DNA from: an uncultured Marinobacter sp.
GTDB lineage: Bacteria; Pseudomonadota; Gammaproteobacteria; Pseudomonadales; Oleiphilaceae
Assembly: GCF_947488835.1 (NCBI RefSeq)
Contig: NZ_CANLBK010000001.1
Location: 1,798,001-1,862,000, forward strand
Reading direction: 5' to 3'
Length of the DNA stretch: 64,000 nt
In this document: positions 10,576 to 20,883 of the stretch, piece after piece
How positions within the stretch are numbered: position 1 is the first letter of the stretch
Layout of the letters: every line of letters starts with the position of its first letter
Position numbers and translations under genes: made by a program
Notes under the pieces: model-generated
Seen by the model: only the letters and a program-made list of their open reading frames with translations
The model's database searches: none
What the model was told of the DNA's origin: nothing

Positions 10576-10597
10576 CTTTTTTGTAAGCCATAAAACA

Positions 10598-10633
10598 AAA
10601 AGCCGGCTGCGTATCACACAGCCGGCTTTTCTT
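10598..10633. terminator. bidirectional terminator between yhbY and greA
   Basis: AAAAGCCGGCTG pairs with CAGCCGGCTTTT around a short loop. A- and T-runs on the two sides let it serve yhbY on the plus strand and greA on the minus strand. Confidence 0.85.
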
Positions 10634-10662
10634 TGTGCGCTGGATTCACCAGCGCTGCAACA

Positions 10663-11142
10663 TCAGATGTACTCAACCTTTCCGATTTCGTACTCCACAG
10701 TGCCAGACGGAACACGGATGGCAACAACATCATCTTCGCTCTTGCCTACCAACGCTCGAGCGATGGGTGAAGATATCGATAGCTTACCTTCCTTGATATC
10801 CGCCTCATCCTCACCGACGATCTTGTAGACCACCTCTTCATCGGTATCCACATTCAACAGATGAACCGTGGTGCCAAAAATCACTCTGCCGGTATTTTCC
10901 ATTTCCGTTACGTCGATCACCTGCGCTGCAGAAAGCTTGCCTTCAATTTCCTGAATCCGGCCTTCAATAAAGCTCTGCTGCTCTCGAGCTGCGTGGTACT
11001 CGGCGTTCTCTTTGAGATCGCCGTGCTCACGAGCATCCGAAATCGCCGCGATAACCCGCGGACGATCCTTGGATTTCAGCTGCTGGAGCTCCTCACGTAA
11101 GCGGGCTTCGCCCACTTTGGTCATAGGCACTCTATCACTCAT
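10663..11142 (-). CDS. greA: transcription elongation factor GreA
   Basis: GreA rescues backtracked RNA polymerase by stimulating transcript cleavage. The 159-residue protein has the N-terminal coiled coil with the acidic tip ([22 protein letters not shown]) and the C-terminal FKBP-like domain ([17 protein letters not shown]). The ATG at 11142 has GGAAG at a good distance. It begins only four bases after the carB stop, so greA is the last gene of a carA-carB-greA operon, an arrangement described in Pseudomonas aeruginosa. Confidence 0.98.
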   Translation of the reverse strand: MSDRVPMTKVGEARLREELQQLKSKDRPRVIAAISDAREHGDLKENAEYHAAREQQSFIEGRIQEIEGKLSAAQVIDVTEMENTGRVIFGTTVHLLNVDTDEEVVYKIVGEDEADIKEGKLSISSPIARALVGKSEDDVVAIRVPSGTVEYEIGKVEYI

Positions 11143-11146
11143 AATC

Positions 11147-14100
11147 TTACTTCCCTGCGTGGAGGTCTTGCAGGCGGCGTACTGTACGCTCCGGGCCAAA
11201 TTTGATGGCCCTACAGAAGGCTTCGCCGCCCGCCAGTGTTGTTGTATAAGCTACTTTGGTCTGCAGGGCCGACTGGCGAATTTGCGCCGAATCAGACACA
11301 GCCTTGCGACCTTCGGTAGTATTAATAATGAGCTGAACCTGGCCATTCTTGATTGCGTCCACAATATGCGGGCGCCCTTCGCCAACCTTGTTCACCCGCT
11401 CCACTTCGATACCCTCAGCACGGAGCGCTTTCGCAGTTCCAGTGGTAGCAACAAGTTCAAAGCCAATAGCCACCAGATCACGAGCGACCTGAATTGCACC
11501 AACCTTATCTACATCACGAACCGACATAAACACGGTTCCGCTGGACGGCAAACGCTCGCCAATCGCCAGTGACGCCTTGGCAAAGGCCTCATCGAAGCTA
11601 TCACCAAGCCCCATCACTTCACCCGTGGACTTCATTTCGGGCCCAAGGATCGGGTCAACCGACGGGAACTTGTTGAACGGGAATACGGATTCCTTTACCG
11701 CATAGTAGCTCGGCACAACTTCTTTGGTGAAGCCCTGCTCGGCAAGTGAGGTGCCCGCCATAACACGCGCCGCGACCTTGGCCAGAGACACGCCAATAGC
11801 CTTGGATACGAAAGGTACCGTTCTCGAAGCGCGCGGGTTGACCTCGATCACATATATCTCGTCATCCTGCCAGGCCAACTGAACGTTCATCAGGCCGACA
11901 ACCTCAAGTTCGAGAGCCATCTTCCTTACCGCATCACGCATGGCATCCTGAACTTCCGGTGGCAGCGTATAAGGTGGCAAGGAGCACGCGGAATCACCAG
12001 AGTGAATACCTGCCTGCTCAATATGCTGCATGATGCCACCAATGACGACATCTGTACCGTCGCAGATGGCATCGATATCTACTTCAATGGCAGCATTCAG
12101 GAAGTGATCCAGCAAAACCGGGCTGTCGTTGGAGACCAGCACAGCGCTGCGCATGTAACGCACCAACTCATCCTCACCGAACACAATCTCCATTGCCCGA
12201 CCACCCAACACGTAGGAAGGGCGAACAACCAGCGGATAGCCGATTTTACTGGCTGCAACAATTCCTTCTTCGAGGCTGCGTACGGTGGCATTTTCAGGCT
12301 GCCTGAGCCCAAGGCGCTGAATCATTTGCTGGAACCGCTCACGATCTTCCGCGCGGTCTATCGCATCCGGACTGGTACCAATAATGGGCACACCGGCCGC
12401 TTCCAGGCCACGGGCCAGCTTCAAAGGTGTCTGCCCGCCGTACTGGACAATCACACCTTTGGGCTTTTCTATGTGGATAATTTCCAGCACGTCTTCCAGC
12501 GTAATCGACTCAAAATACAAACGGTCAGAGGTATCGTAATCGGTGGATACCGTCTCCGGGTTGCAGTTGATCATGATGGTTTCGTAGCCATCTTCACGCA
12601 TGGCCAATGCCGCGTGAACACAGCAATAATCGAACTCGATACCCTGACCAATCCGGTTGGGCCCACCACCAATAACCACGATTTTCTCGCGATCGGTTGG
12701 CTCAGCCTCGCACTCCTCCTCGTAGGTGGAGTACATATATGCGGTATCGGAGGAAAATTCTGCCGCACAGCTATCCACACGCTTGTATACGGGGCGAATA
12801 TTCAGATCGTGCCGCAGCTTACGCATGCTCACGTCTGTAATGCCCAGCAATTTCGCCAAACGGGCATCTGAGAAGCCTTTGCGCTTCAGTCGGAACAGGG
12901 TGGCGTGATCGATATCGGGCTTACCGGCAGATTTCAGCGCCTGCTCTTCACGAATGAGATCTTCGATCTGCACCAGGTACCAAGGATCTACATGGGTATA
13001 CTCGAATACATCTTCCACGGTAAGCCCGGCACGAAAAGCATCACCTATGTACCAAACACGCTCGGCACCGGGAACACTGAGCTCGCGCGTCAGGGTCTCA
13101 CGAGATGTTTCAGAGGTGTACTCTTCGAGCTGCTCATCAAAACCGTCCGAGCCCACTTCCAACCCGCGAAGGGCCTTTTGCAGGGATTCCTGGAAGGTAC
13201 GACCGATGGCCATAACCTCGCCCACAGATTTCATCTGGGTGGTAAGGCGTGCGTCAGCCTGAGGGAACTTCTCAAAGGTAAAGCGGGGAATTTTCGTAAC
13301 GACATAGTCGATGCTGGGCTCGAAAGATGCCGGCGTGATACCACCGGTAATTTCATTGCGCAGCTCATCCAGGGTGTAACCAACCGCCAGCTTGGCAGCG
13401 ACCTTGGCAATCGGAAAACCCGTTGCCTTGGAGGCCAGCGCCGATGACCTGGAAACCCTTGGGTTCATTTCAATAACAACCATACGGCCGGTGTCCGGAT
13501 GGATACCAAACTGCACGTTGGAGCCGCCGGTTTCCACACCGATTTCACGCAGAACCGCCAGGGAGGCATCTCGCATGATCTGATATTCTTTGTCCGTCAG
13601 TGTTTGCGCTGGCGCAACAGTGATGGAGTCGCCGGTGTGGACGCCCATGGCATCGAAGTTCTCGATGGAGCACACGATAATACAGTTGTCTGCCTTGTCG
13701 CGAACCACTTCCATCTCATACTCTTTCCAGCCAATCAGCGACTCGTCGATAAGCAGCTCTTTGGTTGGTGAGAGATCCAGCCCGCGGGTACAGATTTCTT
13801 CAAACTCGTCCCGGTTGTACGCAATACCGCCACCAGAACCACCCATGGTGAACGAAGGGCGAATGATGCATGGGAAGCCAATGTCATCAGCAACCTTCCA
13901 GGCCTCTTCCATGGAATGCGCGATAGACGCGCGGGGGCACTCAAGGCCAATTGCCTTCATGGCCTTATCGAAACGGCTGCGATCTTCTGCCTTGTCGATG
14001 GTGTCGGCGTTAGCGCCAATCATTTCCACACCGTACTGGGCCAGCACGCCGTGCTTTTCCAATTCCAGCGCGCAGTTCAGTGCTGTCTGGCCGCCCATGG

Positions 14101-14365
14101 TTGGCAGCACGGCATCAGGCCTTTCTTTTTCAATAATCTTGGCAACGGTTTGCCATGTAATCGGCTCGATGTAGGTGGCATCCGCCATCACCGGGTCGGT
14201 CATAATGGTGGCCGGGTTCGAGTTAACCAGGATGACGCGGTAACCTTCCTCACGCAGGGCTTTACAGGCCTGGGCTCCGGAGTAGTCAAATTCGCACGCC
14301 TGCCCGATTACAATCGGGCCTGCGCCCAGAATCAGGATGCTTTTAATATCGGTCCGTTTTGGCAT
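11147..14365 (-). CDS. carB: carbamoyl-phosphate synthase large subunit
   Basis: CarB makes carbamoyl phosphate from bicarbonate, ammonia (channelled from CarA) and two ATP, feeding arginine and pyrimidine synthesis. The 1072-residue protein has the duplicated ATP-grasp architecture: a carboxy-phosphate half beginning [17 protein letters not shown], with [16 protein letters not shown], and a carbamate half with [24 protein letters not shown]. The C-terminal allosteric MGS-like domain (about 940-1072) is present and should bind UMP or ornithine. carA lies 89 nt upstream and greA four bases downstream. Confidence 0.99.
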   Translation of the reverse strand: MPKRTDIKSILILGAGPIVIGQACEFDYSGAQACKALREEGYRVILVNSNPATIMTDPVMADATYIEPITWQTVAKIIEKERPDAVLPTMGGQTALNCALELEKHGVLAQYGVEMIGANADTIDKAEDRSRFDKAMKAIGLECPRASIAHSMEEAWKVADDIGFPCIIRPSFTMGGSGGGIAYNRDEFEEICTRGLDLSPTKELLIDESLIGWKEYEMEVVRDKADNCIIVCSIENFDAMGVHTGDSITVAPAQTLTDKEYQIMRDASLAVLREIGVETGGSNVQFGIHPDTGRMVVIEMNPRVSRSSALASKATGFPIAKVAAKLAVGYTLDELRNEITGGITPASFEPSIDYVVTKIPRFTFEKFPQADARLTTQMKSVGEVMAIGRTFQESLQKALRGLEVGSDGFDEQLEEYTSETSRETLTRELSVPGAERVWYIGDAFRAGLTVEDVFEYTHVDPWYLVQIEDLIREEQALKSAGKPDIDHATLFRLKRKGFSDARLAKLLGITDVSMRKLRHDLNIRPVYKRVDSCAAEFSSDTAYMYSTYEEECEAEPTDREKIVVIGGGPNRIGQGIEFDYCCVHAALAMREDGYETIMINCNPETVSTDYDTSDRLYFESITLEDVLEIIHIEKPKGVIVQYGGQTPLKLARGLEAAGVPIIGTSPDAIDRAEDRERFQQMIQRLGLRQPENATVRSLEEGIVAASKIGYPLVVRPSYVLGGRAMEIVFGEDELVRYMRSAVLVSNDSPVLLDHFLNAAIEVDIDAICDGTDVVIGGIMQHIEQAGIHSGDSACSLPPYTLPPEVQDAMRDAVRKMALELEVVGLMNVQLAWQDDEIYVIEVNPRASRTVPFVSKAIGVSLAKVAARVMAGTSLAEQGFTKEVVPSYYAVKESVFPFNKFPSVDPILGPEMKSTGEVMGLGDSFDEAFAKASLAIGERLPSSGTVFMSVRDVDKVGAIQVARDLVAIGFELVATTGTAKALRAEGIEVERVNKVGEGRPHIVDAIKNGQVQLIINTTEGRKAVSDSAQIRQSALQTKVAYTTTLAGGEAFCRAIKFGPERTVRRLQDLHAGK

Positions 14366-14454
14366 GTCTTGGTAAACCTGTCAGCAACATTTAAATTCTT
14401 GCAGCGCATAAACGCGGCGCGTGTCTGGTGTGGCGCTTTTGCCATAAATCGGCT

Positions 14455-15585
14455 TTAGGCCGTTCTGGCTTCCATCAGCTGGACAAACTCATCAAACAAT
14501 GACGCCACATCACCGGGACCCGGGCTTGCTTCGGGATGCCCCTGAAAACTGAATGCTGGCTTGTCAGTACGACGAACGCCCTGCAAAGTGCCATCAAACA
14601 GCGACTTGTGGGTAACTTCCAGCACATCAGGCAAGGATGCTTCATCCACTGCAAAGCCGTGGTTTTGGCTGGTAATCATGACGGTGCCATTGGGTATCCG
14701 CTGAACCGGATGGTTTGCACCGTGGTGGCCATGTTTCATTTTCATGCTTTTCGCACCGCTGGCGATAGCCAAAAGCTGATGCCCCAGGCAGATGCCAAAC
14801 ACGGGAATGTCGGTTTCAAGCACGTCCTGAATTGCCTTGATCGCGTAATCGCAGGGCTTCGGATCGCCCGGGCCGTTAGACAGGAAGATGCCATCCGGAT
14901 TCATGGCCAGCACGTCTGAGGCAGGGGTTTGGGCAGGCACAACAGTGACTTCACAGCCGCGGGAGGCAAGCATGCGCAAGATATTGAACTTAACGCCGTA
15001 ATCCCAGGCCACTACTTTAAACTTGGTCTCGCCGCCTTCTGCGTAACCTTGGCCAAGCGTCCAGTCTCCCTGGGTCCACTTGTACGGCCTTTCGCAGGTA
15101 ACCACTTTTGCCAAATCCATGCCTTCGAGCCCAGGAAACGCGTTTGCGAGTTCCAGTGCGCGCTCAGCTGTGGCGCCAGCACCAGCCACAATGGCGCCGC
15201 TTTGTGAGCCTTTGTCGCGGAGGATGCGCGTGAGGCGTCGGGTGTCTATATCGGCTATTCCGACAATGTTGTTGCTTCGCAGGTATTCGTCGAGCGATCC
15301 GCTGCTGCGCCAGTTGCTGGCAACCAGTGGCAGGTCGCGGATAATCAGGCCGGCAGCCTGTATACGGTCTGATTCTACGTCTTCTTCGTTTACACCTGTG
15401 TTCCCGATATGCGGGTATGTCAAGGTAACGAGTTGGCGGGCGTAGGACGGATCGGTCAGTATTTCCTGGTAGCCGGTCATCGCGGTGTTGAACACCACTT
15501 CGCCGCTGGTTTCGCCGTCAGCGCCAATGGCGGTGCCGTAAAACAGGCTTCCGTCTGCGAGTGCAAGGATTGCGGGTGTGCTCAA
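14455..15585 (-). CDS. carA: carbamoyl-phosphate synthase small (glutaminase) subunit
   Basis: CarA hydrolyses glutamine and passes ammonia to CarB. The roughly 376-residue protein has the N-terminal CPSase_sm_chain domain ([36 protein letters not shown]) and the class I amidotransferase domain with LSNGPGDP, nucleophile GICLGHQLL and a C-terminal catalytic HPE. The usual start is placed at TTG 15585, because GAGG lies nine bases upstream and the protein then begins like the family ([12 protein letters not shown]). An ATG at 15600 adds five residues but has no clear ribosome site. The leader carries a promoter and a terminator hairpin. Confidence 0.97.
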   Translation of the reverse strand: MSTPAILALADGSLFYGTAIGADGETSGEVVFNTAMTGYQEILTDPSYARQLVTLTYPHIGNTGVNEEDVESDRIQAAGLIIRDLPLVASNWRSSGSLDEYLRSNNIVGIADIDTRRLTRILRDKGSQSGAIVAGAGATAERALELANAFPGLEGMDLAKVVTCERPYKWTQGDWTLGQGYAEGGETKFKVVAWDYGVKFNILRMLASRGCEVTVVPAQTPASDVLAMNPDGIFLSNGPGDPKPCDYAIKAIQDVLETDIPVFGICLGHQLLAIASGAKSMKMKHGHHGANHPVQRIPNGTVMITSQNHGFAVDEASLPDVLEVTHKSLFDGTLQGVRRTDKPAFSFQGHPEASPGPGDVASLFDEFVQLMEARTA

Positions 15586-15654
15586 GGCTTGTATCCTCAT
15601 CGAGTGGCGTTTCGTTTCGTCACGTGCAGGAACGCAAGCGCAAATTCAGGTCGC

Positions 15655-15690
15655 AAAAAAGCGAGAGGGAGTAAAAACTCCGTCCCGCTT
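15655..15690 (-). terminator. terminator hairpin inside the carA leader (possible attenuator)
   Basis: On the minus strand a 14-bp stem (AAGCGGGACGGAGT / ACTCCCTCTCGCTT, one mismatch and one wobble) with loop TTTT is followed directly by TTTTTT. It lies downstream of the carA promoter at 15761-15789 and about 55-70 nt before the carA start. Transcripts from that promoter must read through it, as expected of attenuation. No leader peptide with an ATG was found. Confidence 0.75.
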
Positions 15691-15760
15691 ATTGTTATCC
15701 GGGGACTTTTTGGTCCCTTGGGCTTTTCGAAGCCTACGCTTGGTGCAGTTAAACCGCCTT

Positions 15761-15789
15761 ATTGTATGAAATTTGCGGTTTTGTGTCCA
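15761..15789 (-). promoter_or_regulatory. sigma-70 promoter of carAB
   Basis: The minus strand shows TGGACA, a 17-bp spacer and TACAAT, each one mismatch or fewer from the consensus. Transcription would start near 15754 and give a leader of about 170 nt containing the terminator hairpin at 15655-15690. Confidence 0.7.
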
Positions 15790-15840
15790 TGTAAAATCGC
15801 CCTGCTTTAGAGCATGCCTGAAACACCGGCCGGCACTTGA

Positions 15841-15928
15841 GATCTTTGCTCCGGGAACCGCTACGAGCACATCCATGTGCGTTTGTCTTCGGCCGTCCGT
15901 GGCCTACGACATTCCCGGAGCAAAGATC
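15841..15928. repeat. 88-nt palindromic element with three-way-junction fold
   Basis: A perfect 17-bp inverted repeat (GATCTTTGCTCCGGGAA at 15841-15857, its complement at 15912-15928) encloses 54 nt. Inside are two small hairpins, GCACATCCATGTGC and GGCCGTCCGTGGCC, whose loops read ATGGAT and ACGGAC on the minus strand. The whole folds as a stem with two arms. No T-run follows on either strand, so it is not a standard terminator. It lies between dapB and the carA promoter and looks like a REP/MITE-type dispersed element, although no second copy is in this window. Confidence 0.7.
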
Positions 15929-15977
15929 CCAAGCCCCTGCCTCAGCAAATACCCTCAGCATTCCCCAAAAAGAACGC

Positions 15978-16802
<825 letters not shown>

Positions 16803-17930
16803 TCAGAATTTCATTTCGTCGAAGAAGCTCTTAACACCCTCAAACCAGGACGTTTTCTTCGGGGCATGGTTTGTGCCGTTGTTGCTGCCGTCGAGCGTTA
16901 CCTGGAACTCCTGAAGCAGTTCTTTCTGGCGCTTGGTCAGGTTAACCGGCGTCTCGATAATCACGCGACACAAGAGATCACCTGATGGACCTCCGCGTAC
17001 CGGGCTAACACCTTTATTGCGCAACCGGAACAATTTGCCTGTTTGGGTTTCGGGCGGAATTTTCAGTTTCACGCGACCATCCAGCGTTGGCACTTCCAGC
17101 TCACCACCCAGCGTGGCGTCAATAATGCTGATAGGCACTTCACAATATAGGTTGCGGCCGTCGCGGGTAAAGATTGAGTGCTCACGAACCGACATCTGCA
17201 CGTACAGGTCGCCAGACGGGCCACCATCTATACCCATCTCGCCTTCACCGGAGAGCCGTATACGGTCGCCGGTATCAACTCCGGGCGGCACTTTAACGGA
17301 GAGGGTTTTCTCTTCCTGCACCCTGCCCTGACCATGGCATGACTTACAGGGGTTTTTAATAATCTGGCCTGAACCACGACATGTGGGACACGCTTGCTGC
17401 ACCGCAAAGAAACCTTGCTGCATACGCACCTGCCCCATACCTTTACAGGTACCGCAGGTTTCAGGGCGAGAGCCTTTTTCGGCGCCACTGCCATCACAGG
17501 TATCGCACTCCCGATGTCCGGGAATGGTAATTTTTACTGTTTTGCCTTTTACCGCTTCTTCAAGATCCAGCTCCAGGGTGTAACGCAAATCCGAACCGCG
17601 AGTGTTGCGGCCGCCTCGGCCACCGCCACCAAAGATGTCGCCAAACACATCGCCGAAGATGTCGGAGAAGTTGCCGCCACCGCCGAATCCACCACCGGCC
17701 TGCCCATCTACTCCGGCATGACCATACTGGTCGTATGCCGCACGCTTGGACTGGTCTGCCAGTATTTCGTAGGCTTCGCTGGCCTCTTTGAACTTGTTCT
17801 CAGCGTCTTTGTCTTCCGGGTTGCGGTCGGGGTGATACTTCATCGCAAGCTTTCGGTATGCCCGCTTAACTTCTTTTTCGTCCGCGTCCCGGGAAACTCC
17901 GAGAATGTCGTAATAATCGCGCTTGGCCAT
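16803..17930 (-). CDS. dnaJ: chaperone DnaJ
   Basis: DnaJ delivers unfolded clients to DnaK and stimulates its ATPase. The 375 residues show the J domain with HPD (YHPDRNPED, near residue 33), a Gly/Phe-rich linker, and four CxxCxGxG zinc repeats ([32 protein letters not shown]). C-terminal beta domains follow. dnaK lies 81 nt upstream with a strong stem-loop between the two genes, and dapB follows 24 nt downstream. Confidence 0.99.
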   Translation of the reverse strand: MAKRDYYDILGVSRDADEKEVKRAYRKLAMKYHPDRNPEDKDAENKFKEASEAYEILADQSKRAAYDQYGHAGVDGQAGGGFGGGGNFSDIFGDVFGDIFGGGGRGGRNTRGSDLRYTLELDLEEAVKGKTVKITIPGHRECDTCDGSGAEKGSRPETCGTCKGMGQVRMQQGFFAVQQACPTCRGSGQIIKNPCKSCHGQGRVQEEKTLSVKVPPGVDTGDRIRLSGEGEMGIDGGPSGDLYVQMSVREHSIFTRDGRNLYCEVPISIIDATLGGELEVPTLDGRVKLKIPPETQTGKLFRLRNKGVSPVRGGPSGDLLCRVIIETPVNLTKRQKELLQEFQVTLDGSNNGTNHAPKKTSWFEGVKSFFDEMKF

Positions 17931-17956
17931 GCTTTAAAACCCTGTTTTTTAAACGC

Positions 17957-17985
17957 GGAAAACGCGGATCAGCTCCGCGTTTTCC
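17957..17985 (-). other. 12-bp stem-loop between dnaK and dnaJ
   Basis: GGAAAACGCGGA at 17957-17968 pairs perfectly with TCCGCGTTTTCC at 17974-17985 across a five-base loop. No U-run follows on the minus strand. It may stabilise the dnaK 3' end or lower dnaJ expression relative to dnaK (inference). Confidence 0.6.
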
Positions 17986-18011
17986 AACCAACTACTTGAT
18001 AAACGTCCGAA

Positions 18012-19931
18012 TTACTTCTTTTCGTCGTCTTTAACTTCTTCAAACTCGGCATCCACTGCATCGTCGGCGGACTGAGCTTCTTCCTGTCCACCAGCTTGCT
18101 GCGCCTGCCCGTCCTGATCTGCGTACATCTTCTGAGCCAACTCACCCGACACTTCTGTCAGCTTCTGAGTTTTAGCTTCGATGTCATCTTTGTCGGAACC
18201 GGCCAGTGCGTCTTCCAGATCCTTGATGGCAGCTTCGATAGACTCTTTCTCGCTATCGCTAACTTTGTCAGCGGCGTCTGCCAGAGTCTTACGCACAGCG
18301 TGAACCATGCCGTCACCCTGGTTACGAGCCTGAACCAGCTCTTCAAACTTGCGATCTTCCTCAGCGTTCGCTTCGGCGTCCTGCACCATTTTCTCGATCT
18401 CGTCATCGTTCAAGCCAGAAGAAGCCTTGATTACGATGGACTGCTCTTTGCCGGTAGCCTTGTCTTTCGCAGACACGTTCAGAATACCGTTGGCATCGAT
18501 ATCGAAAGTTACTTCAATCTGCGGCACACCGCGGGAAGCCGGTGGAATGTCGGCCAGATCGAAACGACCCAGAGACTTGTTCTGTGCTGCTTGCTTACGC
18601 TCACCCTGAACCACGTGAATGGTAACCGCTGTCTGGTTATCTTCTGCCGTAGAGAAGGTCTGCGACTTCTTGGTCGGAATCGTGGTGTTCTTGTCGATTA
18701 CCGGTGTAGCCACGCCACCCATGGTCTCAATACCCAGGGTCAGCGGAGTTACGTCCAGAAGCAGAACGTCTTTCACATCGCCAGACAGTACGGCGGCCTG
18801 AATCGCCGCACCCATTGCAACAGCTTCGTCCGGGTTTACGTCCTTACGAGCTTCTTTGCCAAAGAACGCCTTAACTTTTTCCTGAACCAGTGGCATACGT
18901 GTCTGACCACCAACCAGGATAACTTCGTCGATCTCACCAACGCTCAAACCTGAGTCTTTCAGGGCAACCTTACAAGGCTCGAGGCTGCGCTCAACCAGAT
19001 CTTCTACCAGAGACTCAAGCTTGGAACGGGTCAACTTCACGTTCATGTGCTTGGGGCCGCTGGCGTCTGCTGTGATATACGGCAGGTTAACGTCGGTCTG
19101 CTGGCTGCTGGAAAGCTCAATCTTGGCCTTCTCACCCGCTTCTTTCAGGCGCTGCATGGCCAGCGAGTCGCCGCGCAGATCAATGCCACTGTCTTTCTTG
19201 AACTGGTCAGCCAGGAATTCGATGATTTTCATATCGAAATCTTCACCACCCAGGAAGGTGTCACCGTTGGTAGCCAGAACTTCAAACTGGTGCTCGCCAT
19301 CAACATCTGCAATTTCGATGATGGAGAGGTCAAACGTACCACCACCCAAGTCGTAAACAGCTACAGTGCGGTCGCCGGTTTTCTTGTCCAGACCATAAGC
19401 CAGGGCTGCAGCGGTCGGCTCGTTGATGATGCGCTTTACTTCCAGACCAGCAATTCGGCCAGCATCTTTAGTAGCCTGACGCTGACTGTCGTTAAAGTAG
19501 GCCGGAACGGTGATAACCGCTTCCGTTACCTTCTCGCCCAGATAGTCTTCTGCAGTCTTCTTCATTTTCTTCAGAATTTCTGCAGACACCTGGGGAGGCG
19601 CCATTTTCTGACCTTTAACTTCTACCCACGCATCGCCGTTATCTGCTTCGGCAACTTTGTAGGGCACCATCTTGATGTCTTTCTGAACAACGTCATCTTT
19701 GAATCGACGACCAATCAGTCGTTTGATGGCATAAATGGTGTTCTGCGGGTTGGTAACCGCTTGGCGCTTGGCTGACTGACCCACCAGAATTTCATTGTCA
19801 TCGGTGTAGGCAATGATTGATGGGGTAGTACGATCACCCTCGGCGTTTTCGATAACCCGGACCTTGTCGCCATCCATGATGGCAACACACGAGTTGGTGG
19901 TTCCAAGGTCAATTCCGATAATCCTGCTCAT
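18012..19931 (-). CDS. dnaK: chaperone DnaK (Hsp70)
   Basis: DnaK is the main Hsp70, binding hydrophobic segments in an ATP-dependent cycle with DnaJ and GrpE. The 639-residue protein begins [18 protein letters not shown]. It shows the phosphate-1, phosphate-2 ([15 protein letters not shown]) and adenosine motifs ([10 protein letters not shown]), the linker [13 protein letters not shown], the substrate-binding domain and a helical lid ending in the acidic [18 protein letters not shown] provides the ribosome site. The order grpE-dnaK-dnaJ on the minus strand points to heat-shock transcription from upstream of grpE. Confidence 0.99.
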   Translation of the reverse strand: MSRIIGIDLGTTNSCVAIMDGDKVRVIENAEGDRTTPSIIAYTDDNEILVGQSAKRQAVTNPQNTIYAIKRLIGRRFKDDVVQKDIKMVPYKVAEADNGDAWVEVKGQKMAPPQVSAEILKKMKKTAEDYLGEKVTEAVITVPAYFNDSQRQATKDAGRIAGLEVKRIINEPTAAALAYGLDKKTGDRTVAVYDLGGGTFDLSIIEIADVDGEHQFEVLATNGDTFLGGEDFDMKIIEFLADQFKKDSGIDLRGDSLAMQRLKEAGEKAKIELSSSQQTDVNLPYITADASGPKHMNVKLTRSKLESLVEDLVERSLEPCKVALKDSGLSVGEIDEVILVGGQTRMPLVQEKVKAFFGKEARKDVNPDEAVAMGAAIQAAVLSGDVKDVLLLDVTPLTLGIETMGGVATPVIDKNTTIPTKKSQTFSTAEDNQTAVTIHVVQGERKQAAQNKSLGRFDLADIPPASRGVPQIEVTFDIDANGILNVSAKDKATGKEQSIVIKASSGLNDDEIEKMVQDAEANAEEDRKFEELVQARNQGDGMVHAVRKTLADAADKVSDSEKESIEAAIKDLEDALAGSDKDDIEAKTQKLTEVSGELAQKMYADQDGQAQQAGGQEEAQSADDAVDAEFEEVKDDEKK

Positions 19932-20034
19932 TTAATCACTCCAGTTCTTCTGAATGCGGTACTTAATGGTTGCCCGGAAAACATGAATCCGGTTAGTTTT
20001 GCTTAATGGCTATATTGGCGCTTTGGGTAGCTTT

Positions 20035-20637
20035 TCAAGCCTGCTCGTCAATTTTTGGTGCATCCTGAGCCTTGGCCACCATCACCATTGCAGGACGCAC
20101 TACGCGCCCGTTCAGCAGATAGCCTTTCTGGATTACCGCTACCACGCTGTTTGGCTCAGCATTGGGTGCAGGCACCATCGACATGGCTTCGTGCTGCTGG
20201 GGATCAAATGGCTCACCCACCGGGTTCAGGGGCTCCACATTGAACTTCTTCAAGCTCGAAACAAACAGATTGAGCGTCATTTCAACGCCCTGACGGATAG
20301 AAGCCACCAACTCACCAGCACCTTCCTGGCCTTCCGTGCTCTCAACCGCCTTTTCTAGACTATCTGCTACAGGTAGCAGCTCCTTAACGAACTTTTCCAA
20401 CGCAAACTTGTGCGCCTTCTCAACATCCATCTCCGCACGGCGACGCACGTTTTGCATTTCCGCATGCAAGCGCAGCATTTGCTCTTGTGAATCCTGAAGC
20501 TGCTCTTTCAGGGAATCCAGCTCGGAAACCTCTTCCTGCTCCACTCCCTGCTCGCCAGACTGCGCATCTTCAGCAGCGGCATTGGCGGCTTCATTCAACT
20601 CATCCAACTGTTCGTTGCGGTTTTCTTCGGTGCTCAT
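20035..20637 (-). CDS. grpE: nucleotide exchange factor GrpE
   Basis: GrpE exchanges ADP for ATP on DnaK. The 200-residue protein has an acidic Ala/Glu-rich N-terminal tail, a long coiled coil (about 50-110, [23 protein letters not shown]) and a C-terminal beta domain with [17 protein letters not shown]. The ATG at 20637 has CAGGAG six bases upstream and is preferred over an upstream extension. It is first in the grpE-dnaK-dnaJ series, 103 nt before dnaK, with a sigma-32 promoter about 100 nt upstream. Confidence 0.98.
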   Translation of the reverse strand: MSTEENRNEQLDELNEAANAAAEDAQSGEQGVEQEEVSELDSLKEQLQDSQEQMLRLHAEMQNVRRRAEMDVEKAHKFALEKFVKELLPVADSLEKAVESTEGQEGAGELVASIRQGVEMTLNLFVSSLKKFNVEPLNPVGEPFDPQQHEAMSMVPAPNAEPNSVVAVIQKGYLLNGRVVRPAMVMVAKAQDAPKIDEQA

Positions 20638-20733
20638 GAATACTCCTGCCAGATCTTCGGCGGCCGGCTTACACGCGGCCAATTGAACATAGGCTCTGAC
20701 TCGACGGAGCCAGAAGAATGCTATTGCGAACCG

Positions 20734-20760
20734 ATATGGGGCTCACCTCTCAGGTTTCAA
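20734..20760 (-). promoter_or_regulatory. sigma-32 heat-shock promoter of grpE-dnaK-dnaJ
   Basis: The minus strand reads TTGAAA, 13 bases, then CCCCATAT, a close match to the RpoH consensus (CTTGAAA, 13-15 bp, CCCCATnT). It lies about 100 nt upstream of the grpE ATG. Confidence 0.8.
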
Positions 20761-20820
20761 CCATTAAAAGCCCCATTCCTGAAGAAAATATCTGCCAAAT
20801 GATTGCAAACCCGAAAACCC

Positions 20821-20836
20821 CTGTATATATTCACAG
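20821..20836 (+). promoter_or_regulatory. LexA box 1 upstream of recN
   Basis: CTGTATATATTCACAG is a CTG-N10-CAG site with the AT-rich core of the gammaproteobacterial LexA consensus, 48 nt before the recN start. Confidence 0.85.
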
Positions 20837-20839
20837 TCA

Positions 20840-20855
20840 CTGTATGAACGAACAG
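20840..20855 (+). promoter_or_regulatory. LexA box 2 upstream of recN
   Basis: CTGTATGAACGAACAG fits CTG-N10-CAG and begins 19 bp after the start of the first box. Tandem SOS boxes are typical of recN, a strongly repressed SOS gene. Confidence 0.75.
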
Positions 20856-20883
20856 TATATTTTCAAGAGCGGAGGTTTTCTGC

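Noticed and set aside
15749..15961. Minus-strand small frame ending just before the carA promoter
   Set aside because: It runs through the 88-nt palindrome and the carA promoter; its peptide reflects the repeat, not selection for protein.
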